Part shown: one piece after another, positions 56,762 through 64,000 of the stretch
Layout: the number at the start of each line of letters is the position of its first letter
Numbering within the stretch: position 1 is the first letter of the stretch
DNA from: Actinomyces timonensis DSM 23838
GTDB lineage: Bacteria; Actinomycetota; Actinomycetes; Actinomycetales; Actinomycetaceae
Length of the DNA stretch: 64,000 nt
Reading direction: 5' to 3'
Assembly: GCF_000295095.1 (NCBI RefSeq)
Contig: NZ_JH806633.1
Location: 409,424 to 473,423 of the forward strand
The notes under the pieces: generated by a model
What the model was told of the DNA's origin: nothing
Database searches by the model: none
What the model saw: only the letters and a program-made list of their open reading frames with translations
Translations under genes and position numbers: made by a program

Positions 56762-58084
56762 TCAGGGCTTCATGCGGATCTCGGAGTAGGCGGGCAGCTC
56801 CCCGATGACGGGGGCGTCCTTGACATGGAGCTCGGAGTAGACCGACCAGGCGACGCTGATGAGCGGCACGGCGATGACGGCGCCCAGCAGACCCGCGGAG
56901 TAGGTGCCCACGGCCACGCCGATGATGACGACCACCGGGTGCAGGGAGACCTGCTTGCCCATGATGAGGGGCTGGAGGATGTGCCCCTCGATCTGGCCGA
57001 TGCCCGCCACGCCCAGGCACACGATGATCATCGTGAGGAAGCCCTTGGAGGCCAGGGCGACGATCATGGCCACCGCCATGGCGGCCGGCGCGCCGAGCAG
57101 CGGGATGAACGCGCCGATGAACACGAGCACCCCCAGGGGAGCGGCCAGTGGGATCCCGATGAGCTGCAGGAAGATCCCCGCCATGATGCCGTCGGTGCCC
57201 GCCACGAGCACGGTGCCCCGGGCGTAGCCGGCGAAGGTGTACCAGCCCGCGCCCGCCGCGCGGTGGACGGGCTCGCGCAGGTGGGCGGGCAGCTCGTTGA
57301 GGAACCAGCGCCACATGCGGCCCCCGGAGGCCAGGAAGAAGATCGTGCAGAACAGGGCCAGGGCGAGCACGGCGAAGACATCGACGACGGCGCCCGCGTT
57401 GGCCAGGGCCTCGGAGACGAGGGTGGGGGCGTTGGTGCGCAGGTACTCCTGGCCCTTGAGGACGAGGCTGTGCATCTGCGCGAAGATCTGGTCCTCGGTC
57501 AGGTGCAGGGGCAGCGGGCCGTGCTCGAGGAAGTTGACGATCGTGTCGATACCGGTGTTGAACTGGTTGGCGAGGCTGTTCCACTGGTCGGTCACCGAGG
57601 TGATGACGTAGAACATGAGCCCGGCGACGATGCCGCTGAACACGCCCAGCGCCAGGAAGGTCGCCGCGTAGCGGGGCATGACGCGGGCGAAGAAGGTGAC
57701 GAGGGGCTGCAGGAGCGTGGTGAACACGAGGGCGATGAACAGCCCGACGACCACGGGGACGAGCTTGAAAGCCGCCATGAAGACGAGGCCGATGATGATG
57801 AGGAGCCCGAGCCCCAGCCACGCCGCGAGCCCTCCGCGGACGAGCCAGTGGGGCAGTGCGTCCAGGATGGTGGGCCTCGAGGCGACGACGACGGTCGGCG
57901 AGGGCTGCGAGCCTGCCGGGTCAGCGGCGCCCGTGGCTGCTGTGGCGGTCGCGCGATCCGCGCCGTCGCGGGGCTCCTTGGCGGGAGGCGTCGTGCCTTC
58001 CGCGTCAGGGGCGTCGGGGGCGCCCGTGGCGTCGTCGGGGGTGTCAGGCTCCTCATGGGGCGCCGGGGTTCGGGGACTCGTCAT
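56762..58084 (-). CDS. AI-2E family membrane transporter
   Basis: A 440-residue protein of the AI-2 exporter (TqsA/PerM) family. A disordered Asp/Pro/Ala-rich N-terminal tail (to about residue 70) precedes eight helices, with VVVGLFIALVFTTLLQPLVTFFARVMPRYAATFLAL early and the conserved end region IGIPLAAPLGVLVFIGAFIPLLGAPAAM and IEGHILQPLIMGKQVSLHPVVVIIGV. The substrate is not inferable; some members are sodium-proton antiporters. The ATG at 58084 follows AAGGAT by 2 bases, a weak site. Confidence 0.88.
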   Translation of the reverse strand: MTSPRTPAPHEEPDTPDDATGAPDAPDAEGTTPPAKEPRDGADRATATAATGAADPAGSQPSPTVVVASRPTILDALPHWLVRGGLAAWLGLGLLIIIGLVFMAAFKLVPVVVGLFIALVFTTLLQPLVTFFARVMPRYAATFLALGVFSGIVAGLMFYVITSVTDQWNSLANQFNTGIDTIVNFLEHGPLPLHLTEDQIFAQMHSLVLKGQEYLRTNAPTLVSEALANAGAVVDVFAVLALALFCTIFFLASGGRMWRWFLNELPAHLREPVHRAAGAGWYTFAGYARGTVLVAGTDGIMAGIFLQLIGIPLAAPLGVLVFIGAFIPLLGAPAAMAVAMIVALASKGFLTMIIVCLGVAGIGQIEGHILQPLIMGKQVSLHPVVVIIGVAVGTYSAGLLGAVIAVPLISVAWSVYSELHVKDAPVIGELPAYSEIRMKP

Positions 58085-58128
58085 GATCCTTACGTCTCGC
58101 TCTCGCTGACGGGGCCCGGTCAGCCTAC

Positions 58129-58134
58129 TAGCGT
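58129..58134 (+). promoter_or_regulatory. -10 element, mutarotase
   Basis: TAGCGT, 6 bases (ggggcc), ATG at 58141: leaderless layout. Confidence 0.6.
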
Positions 58135-58140
58135 GGGGCC

Positions 58141-59022
58141 ATGAGTCCCTCACGCCGTGCCGGTTCCCGCCCGCCCTTCCGCCTGCCGCGCGTCGCGGCC
58201 CTGACCCCGGGCAGGGGAGGCCAGCCCCGCCTGCTCATCGACGCCCCCTCCGGGGCGGCGGAGATCTACCTCCACGGCGCGCACCTGACCTCATGGGCCC
58301 CTCGGGGCGGCGGCGAGGCCCTGTTCACCTCCCGCAAGGCCGTCTTCGACGGCGAGAGCGCCATCCGGGGCGGTGTGCCCCTGTGCCTGCCGTGGTTCGC
58401 CTCCGGGCCCGACGGCGCGCGGAGGCCCTCCCACGGCTGGGCCCGGATCATGGAGTGGGAGCTGCGCTGCGTCGAGACACAGCCCGACGGCTCGGTGCGC
58501 GTCCTCATGGCGCTCGAGAACGACGGGCTGAGCCTCCTCTACGAGATCAGCGTGGGGGAGGAGCTGGGGCTGTCCCTGTCGATCAGCAACCGGGGGCAGG
58601 CGCCCAGGAGTGTGGAGGCCGCCCTGCACACCTACCTGCGGGTCGGCGACGTCACCGCCGTGCGGATCATCGGGCTGGAGGGCTGCGAGTACATCGACAA
58701 GGTCGCCGGGGGCGCCACCTCGGTGCAGTCCGGCCCGCTGGGCGTGCGCGGCCCGGTGGACAGGATCTACGAGTCCGGCTCGCCGACGACGGTCTTCGAT
58801 CCCGCGCTCGGCCGCCGCGTGCGGGTCTCGCCCACCGGCGCTGCCCAGACCGTCGTCTGGAACCCGTGGAGCACCGGCGCCGCCGCCCTGGCCGACATGG
58901 CCGAGGAGGAGTTCCCGACGATGGTCTGCGTAGAGACCGCCCGGCTGGGGCACTCCGCGCCCCTGCTCGGACCGGGGGAGACCATGGCGATGGGGACGAG
59001 GATCGCCGTCGAGCCCCTGTGA
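58141..59022 (+). CDS. Glucose-6-phosphate 1-epimerase (YeaD-like)
   Basis: A 293-residue galactose-mutarotase-fold protein that interconverts anomers of hexose 6-phosphates. Family markers are EIYLHGAHLTSWAPRGGGEALFTSRKAVFDGESAIRGGVPLCLPWF, HGWARIMEW with a catalytic histidine, ALHTYLRVGDV with the second histidine, and the acid in EFPTMVCVETAR. The position upstream of tRNA-Leu gives no functional hint. Confidence 0.9.
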   Translation: MSPSRRAGSRPPFRLPRVAALTPGRGGQPRLLIDAPSGAAEIYLHGAHLTSWAPRGGGEALFTSRKAVFDGESAIRGGVPLCLPWFASGPDGARRPSHGWARIMEWELRCVETQPDGSVRVLMALENDGLSLLYEISVGEELGLSLSISNRGQAPRSVEAALHTYLRVGDVTAVRIIGLEGCEYIDKVAGGATSVQSGPLGVRGPVDRIYESGSPTTVFDPALGRRVRVSPTGAAQTVVWNPWSTGAAALADMAEEEFPTMVCVETARLGHSAPLLGPGETMAMGTRIAVEPL

Positions 59023-59100
59023 GGAGGGCTGCGAGGGCGGGCCGGGACTGGGGCGCGAGCGGGCGCGGCAGCGCTGTGAGATGAAGCACCGCGGGGTGAT

Positions 59101-59130
59101 TTGCGCGCGAGCGCCCCTCCTGGGTAACTT
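59101..59130 (+). promoter_or_regulatory. Promoter of tRNA-Leu
   Basis: TTGCGC (59101-59106) and TAACTT (59125-59130) are spaced by 18 bases and lie about 50 bases before the tRNA. Confidence 0.55.
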
Positions 59131-59180
59131 TCTCTGCGTTGCCGACGCGGGAGACCGGGGCGGCCAGCACAACTGAACAA

Positions 59181-59268
59181 GTCCGAGTGGCGGAATTGGT
59201 AGACGCGCTAGCTTGAGGTGCTAGTGCCTTATTAAACGGGCGTGGGGGTTCAAGTCCCCCCTCGGACA
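59181..59268 (+). tRNA. tRNA-Leu (GAG)
   Basis: The acceptor arms GTCCGAG (59181-59187) and CTCGGAC (59261-59267) pair fully. The D arm has GGCGGAATTGGTAGACGC. The anticodon stem CTAGC/GCTAG encloses the loop TTGAGGT, giving anticodon GAG. A long variable arm and GGGGGTTCAAGTCCCCC complete a class II leucine tRNA. The discriminator is A, and CCA is not encoded. Confidence 0.97.
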
Positions 59269-59273
59269 CGATG

Positions 59274-59309
59274 AGGGCGGGGCCCAGGAGCGATCCTGGG
59301 CCCCGCCCT
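59274..59309 (+). terminator. Terminator after tRNA-Leu
   Basis: A perfect 16-bp stem, AGGGCGGGGCCCAGGA (59274-59289) with 59294-59309, closed by the tetraloop GCGA, starts 5 bases after the tRNA and is followed by TTCTCC. Confidence 0.9.
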
Positions 59310-59808
59310 TCTCCATGCCTCCCGGGTCGGTCCCCCGGCACTGGGCTAATTTGACGCTTTGTGTTGGTTCGACGCCGGGTTCTCGTTGCGATGGCGCCGA
59401 AATCGGTGTGATGAAGTCAGGGGCCATGAGCCCCGCCCACACCTCCCGATCCCGCGCGTGCTGCCCGTGGGGCGGGGCGTCAACCGTGTGAGCCCATGAG
59501 GGAGCCCAGGAGAAGCCTCCTCCGATAGGTGGCCATCGTGGCCCTCTGGACGCGGGTTCGCCCCTCTGGACGGGGTCTTCCCCCACTGGACGGGGGCGCT
59601 ACCCCCGTCCAGTGCCCCGAGCCCCCGGCATGATCCGCGAACCCGCGTACAGGCAGGCCGGCTGGAGTGGGGCGTGGGAGTCGTCGGCGATGCTGCGCCG
59701 TCGGGCAGCGACCGGAGCCCGCTGCGGGGTGCCTCCTGCACCGGTGGTTGCCTCCAGCACCGTGGGGTGCGGTGGGAACGCAGCCGAAGGTGCTCAGCGC
59801 AAGGCGGC
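59310..59808. other. 499-bp intergenic region downstream of tRNA-Leu
   Basis: I see no gene: the frames on both strands are Ser/Pro/Arg-rich chance frames and overlap one another. The notable content is the 20-bp repeat cluster at 59542-59614. I found no integrase or direct repeat of the tRNA 3' end that would mark an integration site. Confidence 0.65.
59542..59614. repeat. Three 20-bp direct repeats ending in a 13-bp hairpin
   Basis: CCCTCTGGACGCGGG (59542), CCCTCTGGACGGGG (59562) and CCCACTGGACGGGGG (59582) recur with an exact 20-base period. The last copy is followed after 5 bases by an inverted copy, so that CACTGGACGGGGG (59584-59596) and 59602-59614 form a perfect 13-bp stem. It may be a cluster of protein-binding sites or a terminator for the DUF805 gene. 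Confidence 0.75.
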
Positions 59809-60432
59809 TCAGACCCACTCGGGCTGGAACAGCTCTGGCCGCGGGGGCATGAGCAGCAGGATGAGCAGGACGAGACCACCGCCGGGGATGAGACTGATGA
59901 GGCACCATCCGCCGGACTTGCCAGTGTCGTGGAGACGACGGACCATGACGGCGATGGTGGGGACCATGACGGCGAGGATGTAGATAAGCCCAATCGTCAC
60001 GTAGATCACTGTGACGGTGATGGTCCACGTCTCCGCACTGCTCCCCGCGCCGTCTCGTGCGGGAATCGCGCCGGCGGTCATCGCGATGCCGCCCACGATG
60101 ATGCACCCGAGGCCGATGAGGATGTTCATCAGCCAGGCCCACATCACCTCGGAGACCGAGGCGGCGCCGCCGAACTGCGCGTAGCGGCGGAAGAAGCGGC
60201 GCACGGACTGGCCGAACGACGCCCCGGGCAGGGCGGCGAGCTCAGGGGGGAGCATGACGAGTTGGACAGCGCCGTAGCCGCGAGAGGCCATGGCGTAGCC
60301 GGGGGCGCCTTGCGGGTAGCTGGGCTGGAAGGAGGGGTCCTGAGGAGGCTGGCTGTTCCCGTAGGGGACGGAGACGATAACTCCTGTGGGTGGAGGGCAA
60401 CGATCGCTGGCCTGCGCTGACATGCGGATCAT
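59809..60432 (-). CDS. DUF805 family membrane protein
   Basis: A membrane protein of about 207 residues. The N-terminal third is Pro/Gln/Tyr-rich and presumably cytoplasmic. The DUF805 domain starts near residue 70 (SFGQSVRRFFRRYAQFGGAASVSEVMWAWLMNIL) and has about four helices with the hallmark VRRLHDTGKSGGWCLISLIPGGGLVLLILL. The function is unknown. The start is not certain (ATG at 60432 or 60423); neither has a clear ribosome site, and TACGAT lies 17 bases before the first. Confidence 0.82.
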   Translation of the reverse strand: MIRMSAQASDRCPPPTGVIVSVPYGNSQPPQDPSFQPSYPQGAPGYAMASRGYGAVQLVMLPPELAALPGASFGQSVRRFFRRYAQFGGAASVSEVMWAWLMNILIGLGCIIVGGIAMTAGAIPARDGAGSSAETWTITVTVIYVTIGLIYILAVMVPTIAVMVRRLHDTGKSGGWCLISLIPGGGLVLLILLLMPPRPELFQPEWV

Positions 60433-60464
60433 CGCGAGGATCGGCGAACATCGTAACGGACTTG

Positions 60465-60470
60465 TATCGT
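60465..60470 (+). promoter_or_regulatory. -10 element, MFS gene
   Basis: TATCGT, 6 bases (cctgcc), GTG at 60477: leaderless layout, which sets the start of the MFS protein. Confidence 0.6.
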
Positions 60471-60476
60471 CCTGCC

Positions 60477-61793
60477 GTGTCTCCGATCCGAGCGGTGATG
60501 AGCAGCCGTCCCCATGCCGTCGTCCGCGCCCGCGCGGCCGTCTGCCTCACCTTCTTCTGCAACGGGTTGGCGTTCTCCAACCTCGTGCCCCGCTACCCCG
60601 AGATCGTCGAGCGGCTTGCCATCACCAAGGCCGCCTTCGGCCAGGCGATCATGGCCGGGTCGATCGGCGCGCTCATCGCCGGGCTCGCCGCCTCCGCCCT
60701 CATCACCCGGTGGACCTCCGCGCGCGTGGCCACCCTCGGCATGGCGCTGGCGGGCCTGGCCTACCTCGGCGCGGGCACCGCGGGCAACTGGCTCGTGCTC
60801 GCCGCCTGCCTCGCGCTCGGCGGGGGACTGGATGCCATCATCGACGTCGCCCAGAACGCGCACGGGCTGAGGGTCGAGAGGCGCTGGGGATCCTCGATCA
60901 TCACCTCCTTCCACGCCGCGTGGTCGCTGGGCGCCGTCTGCGGCGCGCTCATGGGCCAGCGGATGGCGGCCTCAGGGGTGCCGATCGCCTGGCACCTGGG
61001 CGGTGTCGTCCTCATCCTCACCGCTCTGTCGCTGGCGGCGCTGCGCTGGATGATCCCCGGGCCCGACGCCGACGACCGCCTTGACGAGGCGGTGGAGCCC
61101 TCCGCCTCGCCGACGGCGCCGCCCACCGCGCCCGCATCGACTGAGCCGACCGAGCCGCCTGTGCCGACCGGGCCCATCGTGCCGGCCCGCTCCGCCCCGC
61201 CCGCGCGCGCCTCCCGCCTGGGGATGGTCGCCATGGTCGTGGTCCTGGGCGCCATGTGCGCGGCGGCCATGTTCCCCGAGGATGTGAGCGCGAACTGGTC
61301 CTCCCTCCTGCTCGCCGAGCTCCGTGCCCCTGCGGGAATGGTCGGCATGGGGCTCGTGGCGATGCAGACCACCATGATCGTCGGCCGCCTCATCGGGGAT
61401 CGGATCATCGACCGACTCGGGCCCCGGCGCGTCATCGGCGCGGGCGGCGCCCTCGTGGCGCTGGGCATGGGCGCGGGGCTCGCCACGGGCACCGTCTGGG
61501 GGATCCTCGCGGGCATGGTCCTGGCCGGGGCGGGATGCGCCGTCGCCGTCCCCGTCGCCTACGCGGCCGCGGACGACATCCCGGGGCTTCCACCCGGGGC
61601 GGGCCTGACGATCGTCAGCTGGCTCGCGCGCGCCATCATGCTCATCGCCCCGCCTATCGTCGGCTGGTTCGCCGACGCCCACGGCACCTGGGTCGCCCTC
61701 GTCTACGGGCTCCTGGGCGGCCTCGTCCTCGCGGTGTCCTGGCCGGCCCTCGCCGCCGGGCCCCGGCCGAACGCCACGTCCGCCGCGTCCTGA
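60477..61793 (+). CDS. MFS transporter (YbjJ/FucP-like)
   Basis: A 438-residue transporter with 12 helices and a long central loop (about 205-245) rich in Pro/Ala/Thr. Characteristic segments are LTFFCNGLAFSNLVPRYPEI, AFGQAIMAGSIGALIAGLAASALI, DAIIDVAQNAHGLRVERRWG, SFHAAWSLGAVCGALMG and the second-half loop GRLIGDRIIDRLGPRRVI. Related proteins export sugars or drugs; the substrate is unknown. The GTG at 60477 is chosen from the -10 spacing. Confidence 0.87.
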   Translation: MSPIRAVMSSRPHAVVRARAAVCLTFFCNGLAFSNLVPRYPEIVERLAITKAAFGQAIMAGSIGALIAGLAASALITRWTSARVATLGMALAGLAYLGAGTAGNWLVLAACLALGGGLDAIIDVAQNAHGLRVERRWGSSIITSFHAAWSLGAVCGALMGQRMAASGVPIAWHLGGVVLILTALSLAALRWMIPGPDADDRLDEAVEPSASPTAPPTAPASTEPTEPPVPTGPIVPARSAPPARASRLGMVAMVVVLGAMCAAAMFPEDVSANWSSLLLAELRAPAGMVGMGLVAMQTTMIVGRLIGDRIIDRLGPRRVIGAGGALVALGMGAGLATGTVWGILAGMVLAGAGCAVAVPVAYAAADDIPGLPPGAGLTIVSWLARAIMLIAPPIVGWFADAHGTWVALVYGLLGGLVLAVSWPALAAGPRPNATSAAS

Positions 61794-61843
61794 GCGCCCC
61801 GGACGCCGGGGGACCGGCGGGCCGGGACGACAGACCGCCTCGG

Positions 61844-61849
61844 TAGGGT
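61844..61849 (+). promoter_or_regulatory. -10 element, GNAT-MazG gene
   Basis: TAGGGT followed by 7 bases (gacccgc) and the ATG at 61857. A GTG at 61848 overlaps the element and is not favoured. Confidence 0.5.
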
Positions 61850-61856
61850 GACCCGC

Positions 61857-63062
61857 ATGCAGCCCTTCGAGATCCGCGTCCCCGCCACTGAGAACACTGC
61901 GCACGACGGCCGCCCCCTGCCTGAGCTCCTCCTGTCCGTGCCCACGGCCGACGACGTCGACCGCATCACCGAGATCTGCCAGGACCCGGAGATCCGGCGC
62001 TGGACCACGGTCCCCGAGCCGTACGCGGCCTCGGACGCCTCGTTCTTCGTGGACCACGTCGTCATCGACGGCTGGAGGGACGACACCGACCTGACCTGGG
62101 GGATCCGCGAGGTCGCCGAGGACGGGACGAGCACGTACGTCGGCACGGTGGATCTCGTCCTGGCGCGTGCTCGGCGCGGTGAGCTCGGATTCATGCTTGC
62201 GCCCGCCGCCCGTGGCCGCGGCACGCTCCACCGGGCCCTCAACGCCCTCCTCGACGTCGCCTTCGACCCGTCCGGGCCCCTGGCGCTCCCGGGCGTCGGG
62301 TGGGCCTGCCTCATTGACGACGGCGTCCCGAACTGGGCCTCCTGGCGCGTTGCCTGGCGGCTCGGCTTTGTCAAGGAAGGGCTGCGTCGAGCTGCTTTCA
62401 CGCAGAAGGGCCGGGTCTACGACGAGTGGACGGCCGCGCTCCTGCCCGGCGACCCTCGCGAGCCCCGCGCCCCCTGGGACGGTCCGACCCCCGCCTCCGC
62501 CGCGCCGACCGGTCGCGGCAACGGCTCCGCCCACGCGACCGGCGCCAGCACCCCGCTGGTCGCGCACGACGGCGTCGGCGAGCGCGAGGGCGACGACCCC
62601 GAGGCCCTCGTCCGCCGCTTCCACCACGTCTACGGCCTGCCGATCCAGACCGACGGCCCCAGCCTCGACCGCGCGAGCCTCGGCATGCGCATGAGCCTCA
62701 TCGCCGAGGAGTTCGGCGAGCTCGTCGGCTCCGTCTACGGCGCCGACGCCCGCGCCGAGGTCGACGCCGCCTTCCAGCGCGCCGTGGCCGCTGACGACGG
62801 CACCCGCGACACGGTCGAGACCGCGGACGCCCTCGCCGACCTCGTCTACGTCATCTACGGCATGGCGCTGGAGACGGGCATCGACCTGGCCGCGGTCCTC
62901 ACCGAGGTGCAGCGCTCCAACATGTCCAAGCTGGGGGAGGACGGCAAGCCGATCTACCGCGAGGACGGGAAGGTCCTCAAGGGCGCCGGCTACTTCCCGC
63001 CCGATGTGGCGCGCGTGCTGCGCGAGCAGCGGGACGCGGCCGCGCGGGCCGATCAGGCCTGA
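61857..63062 (+). CDS. Fusion of GNAT acetyltransferase and MazG-like pyrophosphohydrolase
   Basis: A 401-residue two-domain protein. Residues about 20-200 are a RimJ/RimL-like GNAT (LLLSVPTADDVDRITEICQDPEIRRWTTVPEPY, GELGFMLAPAARGRGTLHRALNALLDVAF, NWASWRVAWRLGFVKEG). A Gly/Ala/Pro-rich linker (about 205-245) follows. Residues about 250-395 are an all-alpha NTP pyrophosphohydrolase of the MazG/DR2231 type. The metal-binding acids are in LIAEEFGELVGSVYG and VETADALADLVYVIYGMALE, and the C-terminal signature is RSNMSKLGEDGKPIYREDGKVLKG. The second domain should hydrolyse a (d)NTP; the substrate of the first is unknown. Confidence 0.88.
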   Translation: MQPFEIRVPATENTAHDGRPLPELLLSVPTADDVDRITEICQDPEIRRWTTVPEPYAASDASFFVDHVVIDGWRDDTDLTWGIREVAEDGTSTYVGTVDLVLARARRGELGFMLAPAARGRGTLHRALNALLDVAFDPSGPLALPGVGWACLIDDGVPNWASWRVAWRLGFVKEGLRRAAFTQKGRVYDEWTAALLPGDPREPRAPWDGPTPASAAPTGRGNGSAHATGASTPLVAHDGVGEREGDDPEALVRRFHHVYGLPIQTDGPSLDRASLGMRMSLIAEEFGELVGSVYGADARAEVDAAFQRAVAADDGTRDTVETADALADLVYVIYGMALETGIDLAAVLTEVQRSNMSKLGEDGKPIYREDGKVLKGAGYFPPDVARVLREQRDAAARADQA

Positions 63063-64000
63063 GCCCAGGGCCCGGCGGCGGGCATCGCCTGCGCAGCCCG
63101 CGGCGCCTGTGAGGCGGCCATGAGCTCTTCGGCACGCGCGCGCCGGGAGGCGTCCTTGTGGCGCGTCACGGCCACGGCGATGATCGCGGTGAGGATGATC
63201 GCCCCGCCGATGACGGCGATGCCGATGAGGCTCGCGCGCGCCAGTTCCGCGGAGGTCGGCCCGTCATCGAGGCCGCGCACGCGGAAGATGGGGAGGCCGA
63301 GGATGGAGCCGAGTACCGAGTAGAGGACGGCGGCGCCGAAGCCCACGAGGAATGAGAACGTGGGAATGCCCCAGAGGTCCTCCCGACGCCGGGACTCGCA
63401 CCAGCCCCGAAGATTCTCCAGGTCCACCTCCTCGATGCGCAGCTCGTGCGGGTCGCGCTCGGTCGGCATGACGCGCGGGTAGGCAAGGATGACGCGGTCC
63501 GTGCCCTTGAGGAGCATGAGCAGGAAGCCGACGGCGAAGCAGGCCACGGCTATCTGAATCGGGAGCGCGGTAGAGCCCATGGCCCCGAGGATGAGACCGG
63601 CCATCAGTGAGATAACCACCGCGAAGAAGCAGACGGCCAGGCCTCCTCCGATGGCGCGGCCCATGGCGGAGCGGCGCATGCGGGTGATGTCCCCCGCATC
63701 CGGCCAGGCGGGGCCCATGCGGCCATCAGCCGTGGTGCCGCGCTCGAGGCGGGTACCGGCGGGGTACATGAGGAGGTCGCGGACCATACCGGCCTCGACG
63801 TCGACGGGCCGCGAGGAAGCCGGGTCGGCGCCGGTGGCGCTGGCCAGCGCCTGGCGCAGTGCGAGCCACTGGTCCTCGGCCACCCACGGCGGAGTGCGCA
63901 GGTGCCAGAAGCGGCGCGCCGACACGGCCGCGACGCCCAGTCCGATAAGCATGAACACGGCGAATATCGCGCCGATGAAGACGATCCCGGCCCTGAAAGG
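63053..64000 (-). CDS. Membrane protein, N-terminus outside the window
   Basis: The frame is open to the window edge. The residues before the first in-window start codon (PFRAGIVFIGAIFAVFMLIGLGVAAVS, ending at a GTG at 63958) form one continuous membrane helix, so the gene very likely starts beyond 64000. At least five further hydrophobic segments follow, with a soluble loop (WVAEDQWLALRQALASATG). I do not recognise the family. Its stop overlaps the end of the convergent GNAT-MazG gene by 10 bases. Confidence 0.7.
   Translation of the reverse strand, partial: PFRAGIVFIGAIFAVFMLIGLGVAAVSARRFWHLRTPPWVAEDQWLALRQALASATGADPASSRPVDVEAGMVRDLLMYPAGTRLERGTTADGRMGPAWPDAGDITRMRRSAMGRAIGGGLAVCFFAVVISLMAGLILGAMGSTALPIQIAVACFAVGFLLMLLKGTDRVILAYPRVMPTERDPHELRIEEVDLENLRGWCESRRREDLWGIPTFSFLVGFGAAVLYSVLGSILGLPIFRVRGLDDGPTSAELARASLIGIAVIGGAIILTAIIAVAVTRHKDASRRARAEELMAASQAPRAAQAMPAAGPWAQA

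Noticed and set aside
59542-59614. 20-bp repeats as a CRISPR array
   Set aside because: There are no spacers between copies, the units are immediately adjacent, and no cas gene is present.
59181-59614. Integrated element at tRNA-Leu
   Set aside because: No integrase, no second copy of the tRNA 3' end and no change of gene content follow; only ordinary chromosomal genes are seen.

Overview
The window is a contiguous piece of a high-GC (by eye roughly 70% or more) actinobacterial chromosome, most probably from Actinomyces or a close relative (Actinomycetaceae). The evidence is the set of genes found almost only in Actinobacteria: SepH, DUF4193, DUF3710, DUF3159, DUF7455, a PknL-type PASTA kinase, class II DAHP synthase, a DnaE2/ImuA'/ImuB mutasome and KimA/CeoBC-like potassium genes. 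I see no rRNA, CRISPR array, insertion sequence or prophage. There is one tRNA gene (Leu, GAG) and one riboswitch (TPP).

Layout. 1-379: a non-coding region with a large nested fold-back. 380-10595: DAHP synthase, a HEAT-like repeat protein, PASTA kinase, polyprenyl synthetase and the primary sigma factor. From memory, this resembles the Mycobacterium aroG-pknL-idsA2 block placed next to sigA. 10679-13613: a lipoprotein, then a TPP riboswitch and the overlapping thiM-thiE-thiD operon. 13720-23819: DUF7455, a DCC/DoxX pair, parE, a double-GNAT protein, an amidohydrolase, a higBA toxin-antitoxin pair and parC. 23890-33839: a phosphodiesterase, sepH, DUF4193, DUF3710, an OB-fold protein, DUF3159, two TrkA proteins, a KimA-like permease and a TRAM/SAM RNA methyltransferase. 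The order matches the Rv2689c-Rv2699c neighbourhood of M. tuberculosis without dut. 33956-43237: a lipoprotein split by an in-frame stop, aconitase, and a LacI-type regulator facing an MFS / PfkB kinase / PI-PLC-like operon, with two copies of a structured intergenic repeat. 43238-47512: a flavin disulfide reductase, YbaK, GNAT, TrmL, PEBP and SDR genes. 48190-56738: an SOS mutagenesis region (imuA'-imuB and dnaE2, each with a LexA-box-like site) that also holds PAP2 and amino-acid permease genes. 56762-64000: an AI-2E family transporter, hexose-6-phosphate mutarotase, tRNA-Leu with a cluster of 20-bp repeats, DUF805, MFS, a GNAT-MazG fusion and a membrane protein cut by the window edge.

A general feature is that many genes have a -10 element (TANNNT or close) exactly 6 bases before the start codon, with no Shine-Dalgarno. 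This points to widespread leaderless transcription and helps choose starts. The least ordinary observations are a sigma factor whose N-terminal part looks like the beginning of a secreted parallel beta-helix protein, a leaderless 19-codon leader ORF coupled to dnaE2 and lying under its LexA site, the fold-back at 53-236, the repeat family at 37996-38228 and 43025-43136, and a PI-PLC-like enzyme without a signal peptide in a transport/kinase operon. All assignments are by reading; no database search was run.
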